Positions 25,490 to 35,260 of a stretch of DNA of 52,822 bases are shown here, piece by piece (positions within the stretch are counted from its first letter, which is position 1; each line of letters begins with the position of its first letter). Where the stretch lies: NCBI GenBank assembly GCA_011959285.1, contig BLLW01000022.1:1-52822 (forward strand), in the 5' to 3' direction. This stretch comes from Lachnospiraceae bacterium (GTDB taxonomy: Bacteria > Bacillota > Clostridia > Lachnospirales > Lachnospiraceae). A program made the position numbers and the translations under genes. Under the pieces are notes generated by a model. That model saw nothing but the letters and a program-made list of their open reading frames with translations. It did not search any database and was not told the origin of the DNA.

Positions 25490-27385
25490 ATGGCGAAGAA
25501 ATCAGTAGTAGAAAGTAAGAAAAATGATGTGAAAAGGGCAGCACAAAGTCAACGTGCAGGAGATGTTTTTCAAAAGAGATTTGACAAGCATCGGGAGGAA
25601 TTTCACAAGCTGTATGTATCTTTGTATGGGGAGGATGCCAGATTTGAAGAGCTATGCAGCCACATGCGCCAGTTCTTTGAAGAAAGAGGTAAGGAGTTGA
25701 AAGCGCTGGATGCGCAGCGGGAGAAGGATCCGAATTGGTACAAGCAGAATGATATGCTTGGCATGATGTTTTATATTGACAACTTCGCGGGGAATATGAA
25801 GGGGGTGGAATCTAGGCTTGATTATATTGAGAGATGTAATGTCAATTACATTCATCTGATGCCTTTTTTAGATACGCCGGAAGGGCGTTCGGACGGGGGC
25901 TATGCGGTGTCGGATTTCAGAAAGGTTCAGGAAAAGCTGGGTTCCATGGAGGATTTGGAAAGCCTTACTGCCGCCTGCCATAAAAAGGGCATCAATGTCT
26001 GTATGGATTTCGTGATGAATCATACCTCTGAGGATCATGCGTGGGCAAAAAAGGCGCGTCAGGGTGAGGAAGAATATAGGGACCGTTACTTTTTCTTTGA
26101 AAATTCCTATGAACCGTCTTTATATGAGAAAACGGTGCCTCAGGTATTTCCCACGACGGCTCCGGGGAATTTTACATGGCTTGCGGATGCAGGACGCTTC
26201 GTGATGACCACATTTTATCCTTACCAGTGGGACTTGAATTATAAAAATCCTATCGTGTTCAATGAAATGATGTACCATTTTCTTTACCTTGCCAATAGAG
26301 GAATTGATATTATCCGCATAGATGCCGTTCCTTATATATGGAAGGAACTGAACACGCCTTGTCGGAATCTTCCGCAGGTGCATGCCATTGTGCGTATGAT
26401 GCGCATCATAAGTGAGATTGTATGCCCGGGGATTCTTTTGCTCGGCGAGGTGGTGATGGAGCCGGAGAAGGTGGTGCCTTATTTTGGAACGGTGGAAAAG
26501 CCGGAATGCCATATGCTCTACAATGTCACCACGATGGCGACCACATGGCATACTGTGGCGACGAGGGATGTGCGTCTATTGAAAAAGCAGCTCGATATCG
26601 TGAGTTCTCTGCCGAAGGAGTATGTATTCCTTAACTATCTCCGCTGCCATGATGATATTGGATGGGGATTGGATTATGGAACCTTGATGACAGAGGGGAT
26701 CGGTGAACGTTCCCATAAGCAGTACCTAAACGATTATTTCCAGGGATATGCGGGGAGCAGCAACAGCCGTGGGGAGCTTTATAATGCGGATCCGGTTACA
26801 GGAGATGCCAGATTCTGCGGAACGACAGCATCCATGTGCGGTATAGAAAAGGCTGGATTTGAAAAGGATGACGCTGCAATGGCGAAAGCCATCAAGCTGG
26901 TTATAATGTTACATGCGTATATGTTTATGCAGTCAGGGATTCCTGTGCTTTACAGCGGAGACGAAGTGGCGCAGGTCAATGATTATTCTTACAAGGAAGA
27001 TCCCAATAAGGCAGTGGACTCCCGGTATATTCACAGGGGCGCTATGAATTGGGAACTTGCGCGGAATATTGATGATGCGGATACCGTGGAGGGAAAAGTG
27101 TTTGCAGGATTAGCCAGATTAGAGCAGATTCGCAAGAGCGAAAAGGTATTTGTGTCGAGTGCGGTTACATGGACGATTGAGACATGGGATCAGTCGGTAC
27201 TTTGTATTGGAAGGTACTTTGAGGGAGAAAAAATCATTGGTCTGTTTAATTTCAGCGAGTTTGACAAGACAGCGTGGATCAATGAGACAGACGGCAATTA
27301 TGTAGATTTGATTTCGGGACAAAAGAAAAATCCGGTGGGAGTTGATATACCGGCTTATGGATTCTTCTATTTAAAAAAATTATAA
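25490..27385 (+). CDS. Amylosucrase-like GH13 glucosyltransferase
   Basis: 631 residues from ATG 25490 behind GGTGAG. An N-terminal helical domain (about 1-90) precedes the GH13 barrel. DFVMNHTS is region I; IIRIDAV has nucleophile D278; LLGEVVM has acid/base E320; YLRCHDDIGW has D388 with the second Asp typical of amylosucrase (GH13_4). FPTTAPGNFTW and DLNYKNP also fit that subfamily. Amylosucrase makes alpha-1,4-glucan from sucrose, releasing fructose; relatives hydrolyse or phosphorolyse sucrose. No signal peptide, so it is cytoplasmic. An upstream in-frame start (25418) has no ribosome site. The exact reaction is inferred. Confidence 0.85.
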   Translation: MAKKSVVESKKNDVKRAAQSQRAGDVFQKRFDKHREEFHKLYVSLYGEDARFEELCSHMRQFFEERGKELKALDAQREKDPNWYKQNDMLGMMFYIDNFAGNMKGVESRLDYIERCNVNYIHLMPFLDTPEGRSDGGYAVSDFRKVQEKLGSMEDLESLTAACHKKGINVCMDFVMNHTSEDHAWAKKARQGEEEYRDRYFFFENSYEPSLYEKTVPQVFPTTAPGNFTWLADAGRFVMTTFYPYQWDLNYKNPIVFNEMMYHFLYLANRGIDIIRIDAVPYIWKELNTPCRNLPQVHAIVRMMRIISEIVCPGILLLGEVVMEPEKVVPYFGTVEKPECHMLYNVTTMATTWHTVATRDVRLLKKQLDIVSSLPKEYVFLNYLRCHDDIGWGLDYGTLMTEGIGERSHKQYLNDYFQGYAGSSNSRGELYNADPVTGDARFCGTTASMCGIEKAGFEKDDAAMAKAIKLVIMLHAYMFMQSGIPVLYSGDEVAQVNDYSYKEDPNKAVDSRYIHRGAMNWELARNIDDADTVEGKVFAGLARLEQIRKSEKVFVSSAVTWTIETWDQSVLCIGRYFEGEKIIGLFNFSEFDKTAWINETDGNYVDLISGQKKNPVGVDIPAYGFFYLKKL

Positions 27386-27403
27386 AGTTCAGGATGTGAC
27401 AAG

Positions 27404-27428
27404 GGCGCCGCATATAAACGGCGCCTTT
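27404..27428 (+). terminator. Short GC-rich terminator after the GH13 gene
   Basis: GGCGCCG-CATATAAA-CGGCGCC followed by TTT. The stem is perfect, the T tail short, so it may be weak. Confidence 0.6.
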
Positions 27429-27437
27429 GATTACGAT

Positions 27438-27467
27438 AAGCCGGCTCGCAAAGCGTGACGGCGTTCG
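27438..27467. repeat. Dispersed hairpin element, copy B
   Basis: Similar to copy A at 19460, sharing AAGCCG, CTC, AAGCGTG and CGGCGTT in the same order. The stem has one A-G mismatch here. It too lies just after a terminator. Confidence 0.45.
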
Positions 27468-27507
27468 TTATAATAAGCAGTCTTACAAAAAGTAATAGCG
27501 ATTGTTG

Positions 27508-28344
27508 TTATGCCATTAAATCGATGTTTTCTCCGGAAGCAGGAACCGGGATTTCCATAGGCGTTACTGGCACTTCCATTCCGCTAAGCTCCAGCGAGAC
27601 AGCGTCAGATGCATTGGAATTTGAATGGGAAGAGGCTTCCTGCTTTTCCTTTGCCAATTTTTCAAACATGGCTTTTAAATACTTCATATCAGCTTCCATG
27701 ATATCGCGAAGTTCTTCCGCCCGGTGCTTTTTCTTAAGCAGCTCCAGATCTTCAGGATCCAGGCTGCGCTCTTCGGTGGGCATGAGTTCATCGGACAAAG
27801 CTTCCAGACCATCGGTATCTGACATGGCGCGTTCTAATTCCTGAAGCTGCTCTTCTAATTCCTGCATGAGTTCTCTTAATTCTTCTTCGCTCAGACTAGT
27901 ATCTTCCAGCTCTTCAAAAGCCTCTTCCTCCCAATCCATTTCAAGCATTTCTTCGTCCAGATCGCCTTCGCATACACCGCCGCTTTTTTTGGCATTTTCT
28001 TCCTCACGCAAATGTTTCATTCGCTTCCGGGCGACCCTTGTCAGCTGTTCTGCGTGCAGGATAGCGCTTTGCACTTCTTTGTCATCATACTCACCAGTAC
28101 GCAATTTAGAACGAAGTCCCATAACTTTGATAAATGCTTTTGACATGACTTGCCTTGCATTGGAGGAGGTTCTTGTCCGCATAATTAGTGTGGAGATCTC
28201 TTTAAAATTATACTGAAGACGTTTCAGCTTCTTTTGGGCGGGCTTTCTGACGCTCATGGTTCCCACAACAGAACCGTTCGGCTTTTTGAAGGTGTATTTA
28301 GTTACATTGGAATTGCCGCCGCCAATCATCATACTCATACGCAT
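27508..28344 (-). CDS. Acidic coiled-coil hypothetical protein
   Basis: 278 residues. A basic N-terminal part (FKKPNGSVVGTMSVRKPAQK, then MSKAFIKVMGLRSKL) is followed by a long acidic coiled coil (about 110-220; LREEENAKKS, SEEELRELMQELEEQLQELE) and a Ser-rich tail. I do not recognise a domain. The start may be the third Met (28332-28344 region holds several). It lies tail to tail with the GH13 gene and resembles in architecture the protein at 24524. Confidence 0.7.
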   Translation of the reverse strand: MRMSMMIGGGNSNVTKYTFKKPNGSVVGTMSVRKPAQKKLKRLQYNFKEISTLIMRTRTSSNARQVMSKAFIKVMGLRSKLRTGEYDDKEVQSAILHAEQLTRVARKRMKHLREEENAKKSGGVCEGDLDEEMLEMDWEEEAFEELEDTSLSEEELRELMQELEEQLQELERAMSDTDGLEALSDELMPTEERSLDPEDLELLKKKHRAEELRDIMEADMKYLKAMFEKLAKEKQEASSHSNSNASDAVSLELSGMEVPVTPMEIPVPASGENIDLMA

Positions 28345-28718
28345 ACCTTATTCCGTTATATTCAAGGGGCTCGCATTGAAAGATGTATAAGAAGAAACGA
28401 TATGAATGTAAAATAGTTCTTATAGTCAGTCCTATCCTTGAACATAGTTGGGAAATCCTTTTCCTGTTTCTATAAGTTATATAATATATCGGCAGTTTTA
28501 CAGTATGCAGCTAGTCATTAAAATATGGTTTCGTTGCATTTTTCCTGCATTTGGTGTCTGCATGCAGCTTTGACGGTACAGCCATTTCCATCCAGCTTCT
28601 TTTGCGGTATGAATTGCGGTTAAGTAGGAGTGTCGCGAGGATGGAGAGAGTGTAGTGACAAATGACTCGTTGATGTGTTAGACTAAATTAAATATTTGGA
28701 AGTGAAAGGGCAGGAGAA
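28345..28718. other. Intergenic region with one weak promoter
   Basis: About 370 bases between divergent genes. GTGACA (28655-28660), 18 bases, TAGACT (28679-28684) is a possible promoter for the gene at 28719. I see no gene, tRNA or strong hairpin in the rest. Confidence 0.4.
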
Positions 28719-29915
28719 ATGACTAGGCAAGAAATGGCAGATGAATTATTTGAGGCAGGGAAAGAAGTCAAGCGGAGTTTTCTGGGGGTGGCGGAGGCAT
28801 CCCGTAAGGGAGACGGGATGGATGAGACTGTTTATGTTCAGTGTGTACAGATCTTGAAGAATTTGAATGTGCTTTATCAAACTATAGAGACAGGTGGGGA
28901 GCGCTTTGATCTGGCGATAGAAGAGCTTACCAATAGAGCATCTGATTTGTCTGACAGGGCTGGGGAAGATGAATTTGTTTCCATGTTTGTGTCGGTGCTG
29001 GATGGCATGCTCATGAATACGATAAAATTTCGTCAAAGATACTGCCTAATCCGGCGAAATGATGGGATTCCGGGGCTTGCTTCTCATATAATAACTAACT
29101 TGGGACAGATAGCAGCAAGTTTGGATCAGGGATATATTCCAGTGATCGATACGATTCATGCGGATAATATAATGACTGATTTGAGCAGACAGTATGCAGT
29201 GAATGCATGGGAATTATATTTTGGACAGCCGATTATTTCTTTTTCACAAGTGGCGAGGGAGGATAAGGAGGTAAAGGTATTGGAGGGCATTCCGGGGTTC
29301 ATGCCAAGTTATGATATGGATTGTCTGATGAATCCAAGGCTGATGGCATTTTGGAGAGGTATCATGAAAAAATATATGCCTGTGTCAAAGACGCTTTATG
29401 ATAGTGTCAGGGAATGCCTTGACAGGCTGCCGTTTGGAAACGGAGAAAAAGTCCTCGGTGTTTTGTGCCGCGGCACAGATTATACAAATATTCGTCCCTT
29501 TAATCATCCGGTGCAGCCGCCTCTTAAGGAGGTCTTGGAAAAAGCAGAGGAATTTATGCAGCAGTATCGGTGTGATTACTGTTATCTTGCCACTGAGGAT
29601 CAGGAGATATTACAGGCTTTTCAAAAAAGATTTAAGGATAAGCTGTTAACGACGCAGGAAATCTACTATGCACCAGATTTAGCGGATACGATTAATGATG
29701 CTAACCGCAGACGCAGCATTGACCTTCACCAGAAAAATATGGAATATTTGACAGCACTGACGGTATTGTCAAAATGTGGATACTTTATAGGCGGACGCAC
29801 CAGCGGAACGGTGGTTTCCCTCCTTCTTTCTGAAGGGTTTGCAGCAGAATACATATGGGATTGTGGGCGCTATGGTATAGATGATGTGTTGACACTGAAA
29901 TCTTACATATGCTGA
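28719..29915 (+). CDS. O-fucosyltransferase-like / putative glycosyltransferase
   Basis: 398 residues, no signal peptide or membrane helix. The C-terminal half (about 235-395) has VLGVLCRGTDYTN, YLATEDQEILQAFQKRF and GYFIGGRTSGTVVSLLLSEG. These recall the GDP-sugar-binding motifs (RGTD or R-x-x-D, then a Ser/Thr-rich SG-S motif) of the GT-B-type fucosyltransferases FUT8, NodZ and O-FucT. The N-terminal 130 residues are helical and unrecognised. The donor and acceptor are unknown. AGTGAAAGGGCAGGAG precedes ATG. Confidence 0.5.
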   Translation: MTRQEMADELFEAGKEVKRSFLGVAEASRKGDGMDETVYVQCVQILKNLNVLYQTIETGGERFDLAIEELTNRASDLSDRAGEDEFVSMFVSVLDGMLMNTIKFRQRYCLIRRNDGIPGLASHIITNLGQIAASLDQGYIPVIDTIHADNIMTDLSRQYAVNAWELYFGQPIISFSQVAREDKEVKVLEGIPGFMPSYDMDCLMNPRLMAFWRGIMKKYMPVSKTLYDSVRECLDRLPFGNGEKVLGVLCRGTDYTNIRPFNHPVQPPLKEVLEKAEEFMQQYRCDYCYLATEDQEILQAFQKRFKDKLLTTQEIYYAPDLADTINDANRRRSIDLHQKNMEYLTALTVLSKCGYFIGGRTSGTVVSLLLSEGFAAEYIWDCGRYGIDDVLTLKSYIC

Positions 29916-30010
29916 CCGGAACTTTCAGAGGCAGTAGTTAGAGTAAGAGGAAGTTAAAAAGACAGATATGGTGATCTATCAGGATTTGGGAACCAAAAGA
30001 GGTTGAGGAA

Positions 30011-30868
30011 ATGATTTATTTGTCACAGTTTCGTTTTCCCCACAGGGAGCGTGAATATGATTTTGTATTTGGTCAGAAAAGGACCTGTTACGATACATAC
30101 TATCCTTTTCAGATTGTGTCGAAGCATGGGCTTGAAGTACTGGACTTTGAACCAGTCACGATTCTATATGGAGGGAATGGTTCCGGAAAGACTACAGTAC
30201 TAAATGTCATTGCCGAAAAGCTGGGACTGGAACGGGATACGTTATACAATCGGTCTGATTTTTTTGAAGATTACACGAAAATGTGTGATTATGAGACTTT
30301 GAGGGAAATACCGGCGGGCAGCAGGATTATTACCAGTGATGATGTGTTTGATTTTATGTTGAATTTAAGGAGCATGAACGAAGGAATAGACCGAAAAAGG
30401 GAAGAACTTTTGAAGGATTATCTGGATGCAAAATATTCTCATTTTCAGATGAAATCGCTGGACGATTACGAGCAGTTAAAGAAAGTGACGATGGCGCGGG
30501 GGAATACCCAGTCCCGATTTGTGAGGAAAAGCATGAAGGGTAACATCCGGGAGCATTCTAATGGGGAAAGCGCGTTTCTTTATTTTGCGGAAAAGATTAA
30601 GGAGAATGGGCTTTATCTGCTGGATGAGCCGGAAAATTCGTTATCGCCGGAAAAGCAGCAGGAACTGCTTAGATTTTTGGAGGATTCAGCACGCTTTTTT
30701 GGATGTCAGTTCATCATGGCGACACATTCGCCCTTCCTGCTCTCCATGCGGGGAGCAAAGATTTATGATATGGATGAGGAAGTGGTGGATGTCAAAAGAT
30801 GGAGTGAGCTGGCAAACGTACGGGCATACTATACTTTCTTCAAGGAACACGAAAAAGAGTTTTGGTAG
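30011..30868 (+). CDS. RecF/SMC-like AAA ATPase
   Basis: 285 residues. Walker A YGGNGSGKTTV (about 53-63), an ABC-type signature-like region REHSNGESAFLYF and Walker B LYLLDEPENSLSPEKQQEL (about 206-224), with the D-loop and ATHSPFLL H-loop after it. This is the OLD/RecF-type P-loop fold with ABC-like dimerisation. There is no nuclease domain and no nearby partner. Such stand-alone ATPases are common in Firmicutes; the substrate is unknown. GAGG precedes the ATG. Confidence 0.8.
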   Translation: MIYLSQFRFPHREREYDFVFGQKRTCYDTYYPFQIVSKHGLEVLDFEPVTILYGGNGSGKTTVLNVIAEKLGLERDTLYNRSDFFEDYTKMCDYETLREIPAGSRIITSDDVFDFMLNLRSMNEGIDRKREELLKDYLDAKYSHFQMKSLDDYEQLKKVTMARGNTQSRFVRKSMKGNIREHSNGESAFLYFAEKIKENGLYLLDEPENSLSPEKQQELLRFLEDSARFFGCQFIMATHSPFLLSMRGAKIYDMDEEVVDVKRWSELANVRAYYTFFKEHEKEFW

Positions 30869-31067
30869 AGCAGTTTCGACCGCAAGGGCTGCATTGTTGT
30901 AGATATATTAAAGTAAGATTGTGGATGAAAGTTTGAGAGGATTATGGTATACTTCGTATATAATGACGAGTCGTCGTGGCTTAGCAAACGCAGTATGGCA
31001 GGGGCATAAAGATGGCACTGTGGCTGGGCATGTGTGAGCAAAACGAGAGACGGAAATGGAGGAAAGT

Positions 31068-31631
31068 ATGCACAAAGAAAATTTATCCGCAGCGGAGGCA
31101 CTGGCAAAGCTGAAAGAAGGGAATCAGAGGTATTTGGAGGCTGAGACGAATCCCGGGAATGTATCGCCGAAGATCAGGCAGCTTACTTGCGATGAGGGAC
31201 AGTCACCATATGCGATTGTGGTGACATGTTCAGATTCAAGAGTGATTCCTGAAAGTATTTTTTCAGCCGGAATCGGTGAGCTGTTCGTAATCCGTGTGGC
31301 AGGAAATGTTATGGATAAGCATCAGCTTGGAAGTGTGGAATACGCAGCGGATCATCTGGGATGTAAGCTGGTCGTTGTATTGGGGCATGAGCATTGCGGC
31401 GCTGTGGGGGCAGCAATCACCAGCGCACCGGAAGGGTATATCAAATATATAACCGATGAAATTTTGAAGGCAATCGGGGAAGAAAAGGATGAGCTTCGTG
31501 CGTGTCGCCTGAATGTGGAAAGAAGCGTGGCAGCAATTAAGGAAAGCCTGGGTATGCCGGAGGATAAATTGAAGGTATGCGGGGCGGTTTATAAGATTGA
31601 CAGCGGGGCTGTTGAATTTATGAATGAATAG
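31068..31631 (+). CDS. Beta-class carbonic anhydrase
   Basis: 187 residues from ATG 31068 behind GGAGGAAAG. Interconverts CO2 and bicarbonate. Zinc ligands C54 (CSDSR), H107 and C110 (GHEHCGAV) and the Asp-Arg dyad D56/R58 are present. RVAGN is conserved. No signal peptide, so cytoplasmic. The EFR1 gene starts 63 bases later and may share its transcript. Confidence 0.95.
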   Translation: MHKENLSAAEALAKLKEGNQRYLEAETNPGNVSPKIRQLTCDEGQSPYAIVVTCSDSRVIPESIFSAGIGELFVIRVAGNVMDKHQLGSVEYAADHLGCKLVVVLGHEHCGAVGAAITSAPEGYIKYITDEILKAIGEEKDELRACRLNVERSVAAIKESLGMPEDKLKVCGAVYKIDSGAVEFMNE

Positions 31632-31694
31632 GTAGAAATGCTCTTGAACCTGGAATTGACAGGGGAGAGGGCATTTTTTATGGAGGAGGATGAG

Positions 31695-32456
31695 ATGATA
31701 GGGATATATTTCAGTGGGACAGGAAATTCAAGGCATTGTGTGGAGAAGTTTTTGCAGGAGTATGAAGGGGAAGTAAGGGCATTTCCCATAGAAGACCGGG
31801 AAACGGCAGAGCAGGTTTATCAAAATGATGAAATTGTTTTTGGCTATCCGGTGCAGTACAGTGCGGTGCCTAAGATCGTTCAGGACTATATATGCGGGCA
31901 TAAGGCGTTATGGAAGGGAAAAAGAATCTTTGTGATTGCAACTATGGGCGCTTTCAGCGGGGATGGAGCAGGGATATTGGCAAGGCTCCTGGAAACCTAT
32001 GGAGCCGTTATAACAGGCGGTCTGCATCTGAAAATGCCGGACAGCATCTGTGATGAAAAGGTGCTGAAAAGAACCATGGAAAAGAACAGAAAAATTGTAG
32101 CGGATGGGGAGAAGAAAATAAGGCAGGCAGCAGAGCAATGTAAAAGTGGAAATCCGCCCCAAAATGGAATTGGTATATGGTGCCGTATGGCAGGTTTTTT
32201 TGGACAGAGATTGTATTTCGGCAGTAAGACAAAAAGGTATTCTGATAAGCTTAAAGTAAATAAAGAAAAATGTATTGGATGTGGGAAATGTGTGAAGTTA
32301 TGTCCCATGGATAATCTTTCCATAGCGAACGGTAAAGCTGAGGCGGGGGATAGATGTACCCTATGTTATCGCTGTGTCAACCATTGCCAGGCACAGGCAA
32401 TCACCCTTCTTGGAAAAAGGGTGGTGGAGCAAAGTACCATAGAGAAATATTTGTAA
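31695..32456 (+). CDS. EFR1-family ferredoxin-flavodoxin protein
   Basis: 253 residues from ATG 31695 with GGAGGA upstream. The N-terminus IYFSGTGNSRHCVEKF is a flavodoxin FMN phosphate loop, GYPVQYSAVP a second FMN loop; the C-terminal 70 residues hold two 4Fe-4S motifs, CIGCGKCVKLCP and CTLCYRCVNHCQ. Members are predicted cytoplasmic electron carriers in anaerobes. The redox partner is not apparent here. Confidence 0.9.
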   Translation: MIGIYFSGTGNSRHCVEKFLQEYEGEVRAFPIEDRETAEQVYQNDEIVFGYPVQYSAVPKIVQDYICGHKALWKGKRIFVIATMGAFSGDGAGILARLLETYGAVITGGLHLKMPDSICDEKVLKRTMEKNRKIVADGEKKIRQAAEQCKSGNPPQNGIGIWCRMAGFFGQRLYFGSKTKRYSDKLKVNKEKCIGCGKCVKLCPMDNLSIANGKAEAGDRCTLCYRCVNHCQAQAITLLGKRVVEQSTIEKYL

Positions 32457-32466
32457 AGTGAATGAA

Positions 32467-32495
32467 TTGACTTTTTGTAAGGCGGCAAGTATAAT
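32467..32495 (+). promoter_or_regulatory. Promoter of the hybrid sensor kinase
   Basis: TTGACT (32467-32472), exactly 17 bases, TATAAT (32490-32495), giving a leader of about 90 nt. Confidence 0.7.
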
Positions 32496-32591
32496 TTTAC
32501 ATATATGTCGATTATGAAAGAAATGGCGGATGGAGTGGAGTGTGCAGTTTTGTTTCCTGCCTGTGACGTAAATTATATTAAGAGGTAGTTT

Positions 32592-35156
32592 ATGAAGGGA
32601 AAGAGCATAGGAAAAAGCATAAAGTTATTTTTATTTGTCAGCAGCATTGGACTTATTATACTTGGATTTGTCGTTTTCTCATGGATGGGAATGGAAATGA
32701 GCAACAAAAGCGAGGCGGCGGTGGATGAAATCAGCGATATTTATATGTCTGAGATGAGCAGCCAGCTTCAAAAAAAATTTGAAGCTGTTATTGATTTGTA
32801 TCTGGCACAGCTAGACGGTGTCATAAAGCGTGTTGAGGCAGAAGAATTTGATTATAAGAGAAGCTTAAGGCAAGAGCTTGAATTATCTGCTGAAATCCGA
32901 GATTTCAAGTTCATGGGTCTGTATACAGAAGAGGGAGACTGTGACTTGATTTATGGGGAACCTGTGAAGGTAAGCAATCAGGATGAGTTCTTTAGAATGA
33001 TTGGAAACGATGATACAAGGATCAGCAGTGGGGTCAATGCAAGTGGTGAAAAGCTTTTTTTGCTTGGAAAAACAGTGGATTATCCTATGAAAGATGGAAA
33101 CATCAGTGATGCGCTGGTTGTTGGCGTGCCCGTAGATACCTTAGAAAATATGCTTGCATTAGATGAAAAGGAGGCAATTCTTTTTTCACATATTATAGCG
33201 GAAGACGGGGATTTTATTATCAGAAGCGGCGAGGCGTACAGAGATAGTTACTTTGAGCGGATTTTAGCTGAGTTTGAAGTAACTAAAGGCAAAACGCCGG
33301 AACAGTATGCAGAGGAAATTAAAGATGCCATTGTAAAGAAGGAAGACTATAGTACGGCAGTAACTGTTAAAGGGGGTAAGCAACATTTATATTTAACCAG
33401 CCTTTCCCATTCGGAATGGTATCTTTTGTCGATTATGCCGGATGGGCGTTTGGATGATGCCGTTAAACGTATGGGGGACGCCCGCCAGCGTATTATGCTG
33501 ACAGCCGGCGGAATTATGCTTGCCGCCGCATTTATTATTTTTATAATGTATTACAAAATGTCTCAAAAACAGATGGCGGAACTGAATGAAGCCAGGAAAG
33601 AGGCGGTTCGTGCAAATAGAGCGAAGAGCGAATTTCTTTCAAGTATGAGTCATGACATTCGTACCCCTATGAATGGCATTGTGGGAATGACGGCGATTGC
33701 GCAGGCAAATATCGGCGATACATTGAGAGTAAGGGACTGCTTGGGTAAAATTGCGTTGTCCAGTAAGCACTTGCTTGGGCTGATTAATGACGTGCTGGAT
33801 ATGTCAAAGATCGAGAGCGGTAAGCTGTCTCTTAATATGCAGTTGGTTTCTCTCAGAGATACGATGAACAATATCGTTAATATTGCACAGCCTCAGGTGA
33901 AGGCAAAGGATCAGCATTTCGATGTCTTTATTCAAAATGTGCAGACAGAAAATGTAATCTGTGACAATGTGCGGCTTAGCCAGGTACTGATTAATCTTTT
34001 ATCCAATGCGGTTAAGTTCACTCCCGAGAAAGGGGAGGTCAATGTATATATGGAGCAGGAGGATTCTCCGAAGGGAAGCGAGTACGTGCGCTGCCATTTC
34101 CGCGTAAAGGACAATGGTATTGGAATGACACCAGAGTTTCAGCAGGAGGTCTTTGAAAAGTTTGTGAGGGAAAGAAAGGAGCAGGTAGATAAGACGGAGG
34201 GCTCCGGACTTGGGATGGCAATCACGAAAGCAATCGTGGATTTGATGGATGGAACCATAGAACTGGTGAGCGCGCCTAATCAGGGCAGTGATTTCCATAT
34301 CATATTGGATTTTGAGAGGGCAGACGTGCAGGAAGAGGATATGATTCTTCCGCCATGGAAAATGCTTGTAGTGGATGATGATGAAGATTTGTGTCATAGA
34401 GTTGTTTCATCCTTGAAGGAAATAGGAATTGATGCAGAGTGGGCGTCAGATGGAAGGACAGCAGTCAAGATGGTGGAAAATCGGCATCTTAAAAATGATG
34501 GTTATCAAATTGTGCTGTTAGATTGGAAGATGCCGGATATGAATGGATTAGAAGCGGCAAAGAAAATGAGGAAGCATCTTGGGGACAATGTTCCGATTCT
34601 CATTATTTCGGCTTATGATTGGAGCGATATTGAAGAGGAGGCAAGGGAAGCAGGAGCACAGGGATTTATATCTAAACTGCTGTTCAAGTCGAATTTGTTC
34701 CTAGGTCTTAAGCCTTATATGATTGGACTGGAAGAAGAAAAACCGGTTAAGGAAGAAAAGCAGATGCAGTTTAGCGGAAAGCGTATTTTGCTGGCAGAAG
34801 ACAATGACCTTAACTGGGAGATTGCAGAGGCAATTTTACGCGAAGTGGGATTTTGGCTGGAAAGAGCAGAAAATGGAAAGATTTGCGTGGAGAAATTTAA
34901 TCAGTCTGAGGTTAATTTCTATGATATTATCCTGATGGATATCAGAATGCCTGTCATGAACGGATACGAAGCGACACAGAATATCCGGGCACTGGAAAGA
35001 GAGGATGCTGGACTTCCTATCATTGCTATGACGGCAGATGCCTTTTCGGAGGATATTCAGCGCAGCAAGGAATGCGGCATGAATGAACACATTGCAAAAC
35101 CGCTGGATGTGAACCAGCTTATGCAGGTCTTGGACAGATACTTAAATCATAATTAA
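32592..35156 (+). CDS. Hybrid sensor histidine kinase with two receiver domains
   Basis: 854 residues. TM1 about 10-30, an extracellular sensor (about 35-295, dCache-like), TM2 about 302-322. HisKA has H354 ([10 protein letters not shown]), followed by HATPase ([25 protein letters not shown]). Receiver 1 has D644 ([11 protein letters not shown]); receiver 2 has D783 ([11 protein letters not shown]) with KPLD. Receiver 1 shows ISKLLFK where the usual KP lies, so it may be degenerate. No output regulator is adjacent. Such kinases are frequent in Lachnospiraceae. It ends in a bidirectional terminator. Confidence 0.92.
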   Translation: MKGKSIGKSIKLFLFVSSIGLIILGFVVFSWMGMEMSNKSEAAVDEISDIYMSEMSSQLQKKFEAVIDLYLAQLDGVIKRVEAEEFDYKRSLRQELELSAEIRDFKFMGLYTEEGDCDLIYGEPVKVSNQDEFFRMIGNDDTRISSGVNASGEKLFLLGKTVDYPMKDGNISDALVVGVPVDTLENMLALDEKEAILFSHIIAEDGDFIIRSGEAYRDSYFERILAEFEVTKGKTPEQYAEEIKDAIVKKEDYSTAVTVKGGKQHLYLTSLSHSEWYLLSIMPDGRLDDAVKRMGDARQRIMLTAGGIMLAAAFIIFIMYYKMSQKQMAELNEARKEAVRANRAKSEFLSSMSHDIRTPMNGIVGMTAIAQANIGDTLRVRDCLGKIALSSKHLLGLINDVLDMSKIESGKLSLNMQLVSLRDTMNNIVNIAQPQVKAKDQHFDVFIQNVQTENVICDNVRLSQVLINLLSNAVKFTPEKGEVNVYMEQEDSPKGSEYVRCHFRVKDNGIGMTPEFQQEVFEKFVRERKEQVDKTEGSGLGMAITKAIVDLMDGTIELVSAPNQGSDFHIILDFERADVQEEDMILPPWKMLVVDDDEDLCHRVVSSLKEIGIDAEWASDGRTAVKMVENRHLKNDGYQIVLLDWKMPDMNGLEAAKKMRKHLGDNVPILIISAYDWSDIEEEAREAGAQGFISKLLFKSNLFLGLKPYMIGLEEEKPVKEEKQMQFSGKRILLAEDNDLNWEIAEAILREVGFWLERAENGKICVEKFNQSEVNFYDIILMDIRMPVMNGYEATQNIRALEREDAGLPIIAMTADAFSEDIQRSKECGMNEHIAKPLDVNQLMQVLDRYLNHN

Positions 35157-35168
35157 ACTACTTATATA

Positions 35169-35217
35169 AAGCCTCCTTTTTAGGTCGAATTGATGATAAG
35201 ACGTAAAAAGGAGGCTT
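35169..35217. terminator. Bidirectional terminator
   Basis: AAGCCTCCTTTTT and AAAAAGGAGGCTT form a perfect 13-base stem, serving the kinase gene and the convergent TPM gene. Confidence 0.85.
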
Positions 35218-35260
35218 ATTTTATAGATATGTGATAAAGTAAACATAAGGCAGTTGGGAG

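Noticed and set aside
27455-28216. Ser-rich open frames on the plus strand
   Set aside because: They are the complement of the acidic coiled-coil gene, where Glu/Leu codons read as Ser-rich shadow protein.
28438-28449. Second SOS box (GAACATAGTTGG)
   Set aside because: The right half is TTGG rather than GTTC, so it does not match the LexA consensus.
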